Assembly: GCA_012033015.1 (NCBI GenBank)
Contig: JAAUPS010000021.1
Location: 1-34,396, forward strand
DNA length: 34,396 nt
Origin: Phormidesmis sp. RL_2_1
GTDB taxonomy: Bacteria > Cyanobacteriota > Cyanobacteriia > Phormidesmidales > Phormidesmidaceae
Direction: 5' to 3'
The notes below the pieces were generated by a model, which did not search any database, was not told the DNA's origin, and worked only from the letters and a program-made list of their open reading frames with translations. Positions 26,301 to 34,375 of the stretch are shown piece after piece (the first letter of the stretch is position 1; each line of letters opens with the position of its first letter). The position numbers and the translations under genes are program-made.

Positions 26301-28184
26301 TTAGTGAGGCCCAGGAGCAACAAAACCCCCTTTTATACCTAGCTGTGGGTTTCGTAGTTTTATATCGGATCGCGGGTTTTGAACGCAGGGTAGTGTGGCT
26401 GCCCAGCATTCTCCTCTTTCGTTTTGCACGACGAAATAGACAATGCCGTTTAATGACTGTACTTGCGATGTTGGGATAGCCAAAGGCGGCGGTAAAAATA
26501 GGCGATCGCGCCCTGTTTCACTGGCCTGGATAGAGACAACCATTGCCGACAAAAGGCCAACGGTCAAGAGAGAAGCCGCCCTCGGTTTAGTCACTAATTT
26601 GAGCATCGGGTTGAGGCATATGCGGTGGCGCAATGGGCCTAATCGCTGTGTCAGCAAATGCTCGTGATGATGCTCCTGATGATGCCCCTGCCAACGCTCA
26701 AGTATGATTGCTCCAGTGAGCGCAGGCAACAGCAGTAGGTATCCCATCCCGAAGCGAAAGAGTGGTGCTGCTTGCAGCATAAAGCCAATACCGATGACAC
26801 TCAAAATTACCAGCCAAACCATCGCCATACGCCGCGATCGCTCAAATATCTGGGGCGATCGCCTCAACAAACCGACTGCCATCGCCCCTGAAAGAACAAG
26901 CAAAAGCACAATCAGCTTGCTCGACTGATTAAAGGCAAACCACTGCTGAAATAGCCATAGATATGGATTTACATCCGGTGGTGGCTGACCAAACCAAGCC
27001 GTGCCACCACGGGAAGCAGCCAAAAGAGATTGCATTTGAGCAGCAGGCGGCGACCATGGCAGATCGAGGCAGGCGAACGTTGAAGGGTATAGCGGACAGC
27101 CTGAAACCACAATTTCTGACGTTAAAAACGGTAAAAGGAGACCACCTATCACTAAACTACCAATGGCTAACCCTTTGAAACTGAGATGATTGTAAAAATA
27201 AAACGCACCAGCTACGACCAGCAGCGGTAGAGCCGTGAGTTTCATTGAAACGGCTGCTACAGATAGCACGAGCGGCAGCAGCGCTGGGCCAATAGCATCA
27301 CCCATAGTCGATGAATGAGATCCCTCAACAGGGACATTGGATGGTTCGACATTGGATGGCTCGACATTGGATGGCTGGCTCTGCTGATAAAAGCCTTTAG
27401 CAGAATCTACCGTCGGTTCGGCCACGATTAAAATCGACCATGCCACCATGACGGTCAATAGCGCGATCACAATATCGGGTGAGGCCGATACTGTAATCAC
27501 TGACAGCAGATGGGTTTGGGTCACCAGCAGGCACACCGTCAACGACAACAGCAGCAACAGCCAGTCGCTCAAAAGAGCCCGCTGGCGAAGGATACGCCCT
27601 AGCACAATGGCCATTTGCCCAATCGCCACCAGTAAAATAAACCCATTCATCACAGCGCTGGCACGGCCTTCTAGTCCAGGCGGATTAAATGGCGCGGCAA
27701 TCGCAAACCAAGCAGACATAAAGCCAAACTGTCCATTCAGCAGCGCCAGCCCAGGGGTCACCCCATATTCACTCAGCCAACGAATCAGGCCATAGTGATA
27801 CAGCCCCGTATCTATCCAAGTAACTTTCTGGCTGGCAAAAACCGCGATTATCCCCGCCCATAGTCCATAGCCCATCAGCCAAACTCGTAGGGCCACCGAT
27901 AGGCGAGCCCACCCATCTCTCAACTCAGCGCGTACCGCCCCAAAGCTCAACGCGAACAATAGCCACACAGCAGCTACAGCCAAACCTATCGGCGGCGAAA
28001 GCGGCAAAAAAATTGCCGTAGCCAACAGAGAAATAGCCAGAATAGATAGGCCCAGCCAAACGGCGGCGATCGCCCGATCGCCCAGCCGCAGTTGTTGCTC
28101 CACCTGCATCCAGTGCAGCACAAGGCACCCTACGATCAAACAAAGGGCGATGAGGCCTGTCCAAACCAGCACAAAATAGAGCAT
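26301..28184 (-). CDS. Polytopic membrane protein, LIC_10190-like
   Basis: 627 residues, ATG at 28184, with about 12 hydrophobic segments. The first periplasmic loop region reads WIDTGLYHYGLIRWLSEYGV then TPGLALLNGQFGFMSAWF, which resembles the conserved motif of LIC_10190-type bacterial membrane proteins; Asp and His in DTGLYHY are comparable to the catalytic region of GT-C glycosyltransferases. Function unknown; a lipid-linked sugar transferase or polysaccharide-related role is inferred. A 15-bp array codes SNVEPSNVEP in a cytoplasmic or periplasmic loop (about residues 275-290). The soluble tail (about 570-627) holds two Cys (GECWAATLPCVQ). Starts 28 bp after the stop of the next membrane protein gene, so the two are one operon. 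Confidence 0.8.
   Translation of the reverse strand: MLYFVLVWTGLIALCLIVGCLVLHWMQVEQQLRLGDRAIAAVWLGLSILAISLLATAIFLPLSPPIGLAVAAVWLLFALSFGAVRAELRDGWARLSVALRVWLMGYGLWAGIIAVFASQKVTWIDTGLYHYGLIRWLSEYGVTPGLALLNGQFGFMSAWFAIAAPFNPPGLEGRASAVMNGFILLVAIGQMAIVLGRILRQRALLSDWLLLLLSLTVCLLVTQTHLLSVITVSASPDIVIALLTVMVAWSILIVAEPTVDSAKGFYQQSQPSNVEPSNVEPSNVPVEGSHSSTMGDAIGPALLPLVLSVAAVSMKLTALPLLVVAGAFYFYNHLSFKGLAIGSLVIGGLLLPFLTSEIVVSGCPLYPSTFACLDLPWSPPAAQMQSLLAASRGGTAWFGQPPPDVNPYLWLFQQWFAFNQSSKLIVLLLVLSGAMAVGLLRRSPQIFERSRRMAMVWLVILSVIGIGFMLQAAPLFRFGMGYLLLLPALTGAIILERWQGHHQEHHHEHLLTQRLGPLRHRICLNPMLKLVTKPRAASLLTVGLLSAMVVSIQASETGRDRLFLPPPLAIPTSQVQSLNGIVYFVVQNERGECWAATLPCVQNPRSDIKLRNPQLGIKGGFVAPGPH
27336..27380. repeat. 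15-bp tandem array in LIC_10190-like gene
   Basis: Three units of ATTGGATGGCTCGAC, in frame, coding SNVEP in a loop. Confidence 0.9.
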
Positions 28185-28212
28185 CTAAAATAATATCCGC
28201 CAGCCATAATAA

Positions 28213-30594
28213 TTACGGCATTAGCTTGTAAATAACAGGTGCTTTCGTCGCATCTTTACCAAAAACAGGTATAAAAACCTGCCGCTGTCGATTGAGCTGC
28301 ACCAAAACCTCATATTCTTTCTGTGGCACCCTAGGGCCGGTAGCGACCCACTGGATATTTTGTCGGTATAGATACGCTAACCAATCGCTAGGCCGTTCGC
28401 GATCGAAGGGAATATTTAAAACCTGTCGGTTCAGATGTTTGCCATAAAAAAGATAGCTGCGATTGCTAGAAAAATAGGCAATCCTCTCATCAGGCTGAAC
28501 ATTCTCTTCAATGTAACGATAAATACCCTGATAGAGTTCATCTCGCAAGCCATCTCGACTCTGGCGCATTACCCAACTACCCCACACCAACAACACAACG
28601 CATATCCCTATGCCAAACAAATACAAACACAAACGAGACGACAGCTTTCGCCGTTTCAACACACAACCGTCAACCACGCTGGCAACTTGATTTGGATAGA
28701 GACGAGCGCCCACAACCGTAAATATCAGGACAAGCAGTCCCATATAAACCAATGCATAAACGCTCATACCGGCCAAGTTGTCCGTTAACAATTGCCAAGC
28801 TTGAGCGATCGCAGTTACAGGATCACGACCAAATGTGCTGATGATTTGACTTGGCCAAATAGCTTTTTCAGCAACAAAAGCTCCTTTTCTAATAGCCTCA
28901 AAGGCAATGCTGCCTATAATGCCTGAAAAGCTGCTGAGCAAAGTTATCCCTAAGACGGCCCGTGGTGAAATTTGTAATACCGTAGCCGTGACAGCCGCAC
29001 CCATGCCTAAAATGCCCAAAACAGGAAATCCATACCGAAGATTAAAACCGACTAATGGAGAAAACTCCCCCACGTCGGAACCGGCAGCACTATAGGGCGT
29101 ATTCCAATACAAAAAGGTAGTTGAAAGCAGCAAAAAAACTAAACAAAAGAGAGTTTTACGGTTGTCATCGTCGCCTTTGAGCCAAGCGATAGGTAACCAA
29201 ATAACCTGTAAAACCAGCGCTAAAAAAGGCAGTTGTAGCCGAGCAACAATGTGAATAACATAGGTTTTCCAATCGCTTAAATTGAAAAAATCAAACTGAT
29301 AGGTAAGGGTGAATCGCTGGAAATACAAAAGCTTTGACCACAGCGCATCTAAATCAAATCTGACCAAATAGGATTTTACTGCATCAGCTTTTGCAACAGC
29401 GCTATCCACACCAGCGCTGCTTTCTTCAACAAGCTGAGACTTTGCCGTCAGGCTGGCAATCTCTAGGGCATGGTGCACATACCAAAAAGCACCCAGCCAC
29501 AATAAAAAAATAAGCCCAAGATAGAGAATGATAACTTGTCTCTTAGGCGCAATAGTCTTGAGCGGATTCAGCTTTGATTGATTGGGAAGATGCTGGTGTT
29601 TCCGGTAACGTAGCTCTAGAGCAATCATGATAATCACTAAAAAAGCACCATAAATAATTCCAGGCGTTTTAATCCCAGCCAGCATCCCTAATGAAACGCC
29701 AAACATCGATAAATCTAACGGCTCACGGGTTTCGTTATAAGTCAGTGCAAAACATAGCGCTACCGTAAAAAAAGCCGCTAGGGGTAAATCAATATGCAGC
29801 GTGGTGACATGGTTCAGCAGCATGGGCACGCTCAATACTAAAGATGTTGCCGCCAGGCTGTAGAACCGGGCAGCACCAACCCTGATGCACAGTAGGTACA
29901 CCGCCAGTCCAAGCATTGTCCAAGCCAGCAGCATTGGCAATGCCACTAGAAAATCTTCTTGAAAGGGCAATAAGCACAGCACAGAAAGAATGTGCCAATC
30001 ATAGGGATATTGATTAGCAGAAGGATGGCTAAAAATCCAATAGCCAGCAGGATCCAATAAAGTTAGGCTGCCTGTTTGATACCAACGGGCAACAGCAGGC
30101 AGATGAAACCAGAGAGAGTCGTAGTTGGTTATCGGCTGAGTCGCCACTCTGATCAAAAGAATGGCCCCGACGACGAGAATCGAGATGAATATCAACCATT
30201 CTGAAGGCTTGAGGGGTTGCCTATGCTGTAACAGTGATGGCGATGTAGCAGAAGGCGATATGGCAGAAGGTGATATAGCAGAACCAGTAGGGGCTTTTGT
30301 GGTTTTACACAGCAACAGTCCCAGCAAAAACATCGTAGCTTCTATGGTGATCACAGGGCCTAGCCAGAGCTGATGCACACTGCCTAATAACAGCCCCAAA
30401 GCGACTTGGACGATGCTCCAAACAGTAGAGATGAACAGCCACCTGTAGGGAAAAGATGCGACATGCGCTGAAGAATGATAGGTCTGTAGTAGGACAAAAG
30501 CGAGCGATACAGGGCCAGCTACAATCATCAAGAATGTGAACAATTCCCAAAGATGCTGTGTCATCGTCATATGAGCAATCCCCGGCAAAACCAT
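28213..30594 (-). CDS. Glycosyltransferase family 39-like membrane protein
   Basis: 793 residues from ATG 30594; ATG 30570, with GGGGA about 8 bp upstream, is an alternative start that removes 8 residues. About 12-14 membrane helices. The first large loop has TNYDSLWFHLPAVARWYQTG followed by HPSANQYPYDWHILS, similar to the acidic loop motifs of GT-C enzymes (ArnT/PMT type, polyprenyl-phosphate sugar donors). A C-terminal periplasmic domain follows (about 690-793, EENVQPDERIAYFSSNRSYL, WVATGPRVPQKEYEVL). The role is probably glycan transfer on the outer face of the inner membrane; acceptor unknown. A 15-bp array codes SAISPSAISPSATS near residues 105-118. In operon with the LIC_10190-like gene downstream. 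Confidence 0.82.
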   Translation of the reverse strand: MVLPGIAHMTMTQHLWELFTFLMIVAGPVSLAFVLLQTYHSSAHVASFPYRWLFISTVWSIVQVALGLLLGSVHQLWLGPVITIEATMFLLGLLLCKTTKAPTGSAISPSAISPSATSPSLLQHRQPLKPSEWLIFISILVVGAILLIRVATQPITNYDSLWFHLPAVARWYQTGSLTLLDPAGYWIFSHPSANQYPYDWHILSVLCLLPFQEDFLVALPMLLAWTMLGLAVYLLCIRVGAARFYSLAATSLVLSVPMLLNHVTTLHIDLPLAAFFTVALCFALTYNETREPLDLSMFGVSLGMLAGIKTPGIIYGAFLVIIMIALELRYRKHQHLPNQSKLNPLKTIAPKRQVIILYLGLIFLLWLGAFWYVHHALEIASLTAKSQLVEESSAGVDSAVAKADAVKSYLVRFDLDALWSKLLYFQRFTLTYQFDFFNLSDWKTYVIHIVARLQLPFLALVLQVIWLPIAWLKGDDDNRKTLFCLVFLLLSTTFLYWNTPYSAAGSDVGEFSPLVGFNLRYGFPVLGILGMGAAVTATVLQISPRAVLGITLLSSFSGIIGSIAFEAIRKGAFVAEKAIWPSQIISTFGRDPVTAIAQAWQLLTDNLAGMSVYALVYMGLLVLIFTVVGARLYPNQVASVVDGCVLKRRKLSSRLCLYLFGIGICVVLLVWGSWVMRQSRDGLRDELYQGIYRYIEENVQPDERIAYFSSNRSYLFYGKHLNRQVLNIPFDRERPSDWLAYLYRQNIQWVATGPRVPQKEYEVLVQLNRQRQVFIPVFGKDATKAPVIYKLMP
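30239..30283. repeat. 15-bp tandem array in GT39-like gene
   Basis: Three units of GGCGATATGGCAGAA, in frame, coding SAISP repeats between two membrane helices. Confidence 0.9.
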
Positions 30595-30686
30595 ACCTAG
30601 CGTTGTTCAGTTATCCTAAATTAAATCCTCCTGATAAATCCTCCTAAATCGGAGCCAACTTACCTAGATATCGCACCTAGATATCG

Positions 30687-30712
30687 CAAAGTAAGGATGA
30701 ATTCTGACTTTG
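30687..30712. repeat. Dispersed 26-bp palindrome, copy 4
   Basis: Arms CAAAGTAAG / CTGACTTTG (one mismatch) around GATGAATT. The flank GCGAGTCGAGTT matches copy 2. Lies 93 bp upstream of the GT39-like gene. Confidence 0.78.
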
Positions 30713-30837
30713 CGAGTCGAGTTGACTATTATCCTATAGCGGCTTGAGCAGACAAGACTGTTCTAAGCCACTCGACAGATGCAACATTATAATATGCCTT
30801 GATATGTACGGAGATGGCATGAGGCCATCCGGAAAAT

Positions 30838-30889
30838 AGCATGGCCAAAGAGCATGGCCAAAGAGCATGGCCAAAGAGCATGGCTAAAT
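30838..30889. repeat. 13-bp tandem array
   Basis: Four units of AGCATGGCCAAAG (last diverged), downstream of the alpha/beta hydrolase gene; unit not a multiple of 3, non-coding. Confidence 0.93.
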
Positions 30890-30949
30890 GCTCGCAATAC
30901 CTCACCGTTATCGGCCTGAGCTACTGAACTGAGAAGCGATGGGTATTTT

Positions 30950-31956
30950 TTACGCTTTTGCCGACGCCGACAATGCCTTCAGGGCAAAATATTGAATCTT
31001 CACTAAATGGCCAGCCGTTTTGTACTCGGCGGCTGCGTTGTGATGAACATCCGATTCCACTAAAATCAGTGTCTTAAGGCTACGTGCAGCTTGGTAGAGA
31101 TTTTGACCCATGACCGCTGGAATGAGCGGATCACCCGTGGCGTGAATGAGTAAAATCGGTACCCGCAGGCTGCTCACTTTTCTCAGCGATTCAAATTTTT
31201 GATTGACAATCCACCGCACTGGTAATAACCGCGAGTAGCGGTAGCGCTTGACCATTTCTGCCATGGAGGTAAACGAATTGTGGACGATAATGCCTGCAAG
31301 ATCAGGATGTCTGGTCGCTAGGTCTATCGCGATCGCACCCCCCAAAGAATGTCCATACAAAAAATCTCATCTGCTGCGATTTCTTGTACTTGCGTGAGAT
31401 AGGTCAGTGCTGCTTCTGCATCTTCATATAGCGAGGTCTCCGAAGGAAAGCCCCCCTCACTCAGGCCATAGCCGCGATACTCCACCAGCAAAACATTAAA
31501 ACCCAACTGCCTCAGCCAAAATGCCTGAGTCACATTAAACCCAATATTGAGATCCGCCCCATGAAAATAAATCAGTGTGCCAATGCGATTTTTAGGATGG
31601 GGAATCCACCAGCTATGAAGATGTTCAAGATGCTTAGCCGCCTTATCTGCCGGGATCCAAACCTCCTCATATTTAAGATTGTAAGAGGCTGGTGTGGTTT
31701 GTAGAACATGGGAAGGGTGATACAGCAGCCTAGGCTGAATCACCCAAAGGGTGGCTATTAACAGCAAGTAAAAAAGGAGAATTGCGATCGCTAATCGCTT
31801 CAGTCGTAGCCTCCATTGACGGCGAAAACGACGCTGTAACAACAGCTTGAAAATAATCCAGACGACGACAACCGGCACCCATACATCAGCGATATTGCTC
31901 AAAAATAAGCCCAACTGCACAAACAGTGTGAAAAACAATGAGGCTATTGCTGCCAT
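30950..31956 (-). CDS. Membrane-anchored alpha/beta hydrolase, single-base frameshift
   Basis: 335 residues after repair, from the ATG at 31956 (a TTG at 31974 is also in frame). An N-terminal membrane segment (about 1-25) and a second (about 50-75, LAIAILLFYLLLIATLWVIQ) precede the catalytic domain: LIYFHGADLNIG oxyanion region, VEYRGYGLSEG, and nucleophile elbow YGHSLGGAIAIDLA. The charge-relay Asp is in LLIHATGDPLIP and the His in VESDVHHNAA. This is the Bem46/ABHD13-type layout. The frame is lost at the T6 run (plus-strand A-run 31359-31364) just before the elbow; one extra T gives ADEIFLYGHSLGG. Substrate unknown. Without repair, the active serine is separated from the N-terminal half. 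Confidence 0.88.
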
Positions 31957-32040
31957 ATCGATGCAACTATCCAATCCAGCGCTAAAATTAAAGCTTAAAA
32001 GCTTGGCAGCGTTTGGGCTGGCGTGTGATAAAGATACTTA

Positions 32041-32085
32041 ACAAAGATACCGAAAACAAAGATACCGAAAACAAAGATACCGAAT
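32041..32085. repeat. 15-bp tandem array
   Basis: Three units of ACAAAGATACCGAAA, intergenic. Confidence 0.93.
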
Positions 32086-32096
32086 ATAGCGTGTGC

Positions 32097-32133
32097 CGGA
32101 TGCATAACGCCGACGGCAAGGCTACGCCAACGG
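32097..32133. repeat. Companion module beside copy B
   Basis: Reverse-complement match of the module at 11931-11965 (GGATGCATAACGCCGACGGC followed by a GGCTACGCCAACG end), 11 bp from copy B. Confidence 0.75.
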
Positions 32134-32144
32134 GTACACGCGCG

Positions 32145-32203
32145 TCACTTGGCCTGTTGTCACGTAGAGGCTTCAGCCAGCGTGCTGTACCTTAGCCAAG
32201 CGA
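32145..32203. mobile_element. 59-bp inverted-repeat element, copy B
   Basis: Bounded by TCACTTGGC and GCCAAGCGA. Inverted relative to copies A and C and more diverged inside, but exactly the same length, with the same companion module on the same side and a CTATAGC on the other side (also at copy C). Confidence 0.7.
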
Positions 32204-32242
32204 CCCAAGCTATAGAAAAGACTTGAAAGCAAATCACGCCAT

Positions 32243-32759
32243 ATGGATGAACAGACATCTGACAAAACCCCAAAATGGTTAGGCCGAATTCCTAAATGGC
32301 TCAACGATGGAGCTTCATTTGTTGCAGCTTTGCTCGGCATCTTAATCGCATGGCAAACCTTTAAGCTCAATAGCGAAATAGATAGGCTCAACGAAAGCAT
32401 TGAAGCATCTTCTTTAATCGGTGAGTTAATTGGCTCATTGACCTCTGAAGATCTCAAACAAGATATTGCCTTACTGACGCTAGACTATGCCCTCACCAGC
32501 GATCCCAACGAAACTAACAACGCCAGAGAAAATCGCCATAAAAAGCTGGTTGCAGAGATTTCGGCCAGCTTGCTAAACAATCGCAATCTCTCTGTTGAAG
32601 AGGGCAGCGATACCCTTGCTCGCAGTCGCCAAACTGATCGATCTTTCCAACTGGTCACGGGCACATCTCGTCCCCAACCAACAGTTAGAGCTATGGGTCG
32701 TTTCAAAAGGGGCCGACTGCCGAGCCAGTCGGACAGCCGCCGCCAGTCATAGCAATTAA
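32243..32759 (+). CDS. Hypothetical single-pass membrane protein, possible frameshift
   Basis: No family recognised. From the ATG at 32243: polar N terminus (MDEQTSDKTPKWLGRIPKWL), one hydrophobic segment (about 23-40, GASFVAALLGILIAWQTF), a helical coiled-coil-like stretch (LNSEIDRLNESIEASSLIGE) and a soluble part to about residue 120 (DIALLTLDYALTSDPNETNN). After VEEGSDTL the frame turns Arg/Ser-rich and ends at 32752. In the +1 frame the sequence LLAVAKLIDLSNWSRAHLVP continues naturally and ends at 32759; removing one C from the run 32613-32615 would join them into 171 residues. It may be the start of a larger truncated gene. It lies between 59-bp element copies B and C. GC content and style like its neighbours. 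Confidence 0.5.
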
Positions 32760-32781
32760 GACGGCATTCACCCGTATCTGC

Positions 32782-34209
32782 CTATCCGGCTATGGAACGT
32801 CGCCAATTAAAGAACTTTTTGAGCAGATTTTGTAAGAAGGTGTTTTTGGCGTATTTTTGCTTCGTGAGCTGCAGCGCCGTTTTCGGGCTAATTTCACTGA
32901 GCGTCGGATACACATGAATGCACTGCAGCGCACTCACCTTGAGGTTTTGACTCATCGCCATCACCGCTTCATGGATCAACTCTCCTGCATGGGGCCCGAC
33001 AATATGGGCCCCGAGGAGTTCACCATTGCTTTTAGTAATAAATTTAGCAAAACCATAGCCTGCAGCTTCAGCCAAAGCTCGATCTACACCGTCAAATCCC
33101 TGACGCAATACATACACATCATCGCCATAGCGATCGCGCGCCTGCTTCTCCGTCAGACCAACCCGCGCCAGCTCAGGATCCGTAAACGTCGCCCAAGGAA
33201 TCACCCGGTAGTCCGCTTTTTTGGTAGGAAAGATCAGCGCATTCTGCATCGCCACACCGGCCTCATAACCGGCTACGTGCGTAAATTGATAGCCGCCAAT
33301 CACATCGCCTGCAGCATAGATACGCTTATTGCTCGTGCGCAGTTTGGCATCGACCTTGATGCCTTTTTTGTCATAAGCGACACCAGCCGCCTCCAGGTTC
33401 AAAGACTCCACATTAGGCGTACGGCCCGTTGCAATCAAAATCTCATCGACCACAATCGTTTCACGACCGGTAAAAATGTGCTTTCTGCCATCAATCACCG
33501 CCACGCTTTCCGCCCGAGTGTGATTGAGAATGCGCACCCCCTCATCCTGCATTCGCTGCTGCACCACGACCGCTGCCTCAGGATCTTCTTTCGGCATAAT
33601 CACATCGCGGCTCGACAGCAGCGCTACCTCAGAGCCGAGCCGCGCAAAAGCCTGACCCAATTCGCAGCCAATCGGGCCAGCGCCAATCACCGCCAGAGCA
33701 TCGGGCCGATTTTTGACATTGAAAATTTGTTCATTGGTTAAAAAGCCTGCTTCTTTGAGTCCTTTCACAGGCGGTACGGTAGGACGAGAGCCGGTCGCCA
33801 CCAAAAAAGCCCGAGCCTTAAGCTGCCGACCATTGACCTCAAAGGTTTGTTCGTCAATAAACTGACCGCTACCGTAAATAACATCTACCCCGAGTTTTTC
33901 AAATCGCTCTGTAGAGTCATGCTCTTGAATGGTGTCAATTACTGAGTGAACGTGATTCATGGCTTCATCCAGCTTAATGGTAGGCACACTGGTATAGATG
34001 CCAAAACGGGAGGCCGTTTTTACGTTGTAGGCAATCTGCGCAGCATGAATCAGCGATTTGCTGGGTACACAGCCGTAATGCAAACAATCGCCGCCTAATA
34101 AGTGCTTTTCAACTAGCGCCACCTTAGCGTTGATCTGCGCGCCCGCGCTAGCAGCCACTAACCCCGCCGAACCACCACCAATCACAACTAAGTCATACTC
34201 TACAGACAT
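32782..34209 (-). CDS. MerA/LPD-like FAD pyridine-nucleotide-disulfide oxidoreductase
   Basis: 475 residues from the ATG at 34209, chosen because GAGGAA lies 8 bp upstream and the FAD motif follows at once; the frame extends 7 codons further. FAD-binding YDLVVIGGGSAGLVAASAGA, redox-active disulfide GGDCLHYGCVPSKSL, second FAD motif ATGSRPTVPP, NAD(P) motif VIGAGPIGCELGQAFARLGS, FAD motif RIYAAGDVIGGYQFTHVAGY and dimerisation domain HIVGPHAGELIHEAVMAMSQ. The C-terminal base position reads HVYPTLSE: Tyr replaces the His of lipoamide dehydrogenase (HPTLSE), as in mercuric-reductase-like proteins. So it is not a pyruvate-dehydrogenase E3. Lacks the NmerA domain and any membrane domain. Substrate unknown; often annotated mercuric reductase in cyanobacteria. 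Confidence 0.9.
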   Translation of the reverse strand: MSVEYDLVVIGGGSAGLVAASAGAQINAKVALVEKHLLGGDCLHYGCVPSKSLIHAAQIAYNVKTASRFGIYTSVPTIKLDEAMNHVHSVIDTIQEHDSTERFEKLGVDVIYGSGQFIDEQTFEVNGRQLKARAFLVATGSRPTVPPVKGLKEAGFLTNEQIFNVKNRPDALAVIGAGPIGCELGQAFARLGSEVALLSSRDVIMPKEDPEAAVVVQQRMQDEGVRILNHTRAESVAVIDGRKHIFTGRETIVVDEILIATGRTPNVESLNLEAAGVAYDKKGIKVDAKLRTSNKRIYAAGDVIGGYQFTHVAGYEAGVAMQNALIFPTKKADYRVIPWATFTDPELARVGLTEKQARDRYGDDVYVLRQGFDGVDRALAEAAGYGFAKFITKSNGELLGAHIVGPHAGELIHEAVMAMSQNLKVSALQCIHVYPTLSEISPKTALQLTKQKYAKNTFLQNLLKKFFNWRRSIAG

Positions 34210-34316
34210 CGATACTTCCTCGTAACACAAGCTATCTAACTGAGAGTATGCCGTTGATCTGAGTCTTTGCTGAGAGTATGCCTAAAAAAATATAGATTTT
34301 TCAGCTATAGCGTCTC

Positions 34317-34375
34317 TCACTTGGCTAGAGTCCAGATATTTTGGTGAAACCTTTGCAGGACAAAGGGCCAAGTGA
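34317..34375. mobile_element. 59-bp inverted-repeat element, copy C
   Basis: Perfect termini TCACTTGGC / GCCAAGTGA. Seven differences from copy A. Preceded by CTATAGCGTCTC. A truncated companion module (GTAGCCTGTACCGAATGCATC-like) runs into the window end. Confidence 0.8.

Larger units (their letters stand above)
30595..30949. other. 355-bp gap
   Basis: No gene seen. Holds a 13-bp doublet (CACCTAGATATCG near 30662-30687), the fourth palindrome copy (30687-30712), a GATGGC/GCCATC hairpin (about 30813-30828) and a 13-bp array (30838-30889). Confidence 0.6.
31957..32242. other. Repeat-filled gap
   Basis: 286 bp between divergent genes. Contains a 15-bp array (32041-32085), the companion module (32097-32133) and 59-bp element copy B (32145-32203). 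Promoters for both flanking genes must lie in or beside these repeats. Confidence 0.7.

Noticed and set aside
32857-33741. 294-residue open frame antisense to the MerA/LPD-like gene
   Set aside because: Fully overlaps a strongly conserved flavoprotein on the other strand; composition (His/Arg-rich) is that of an antisense shadow.
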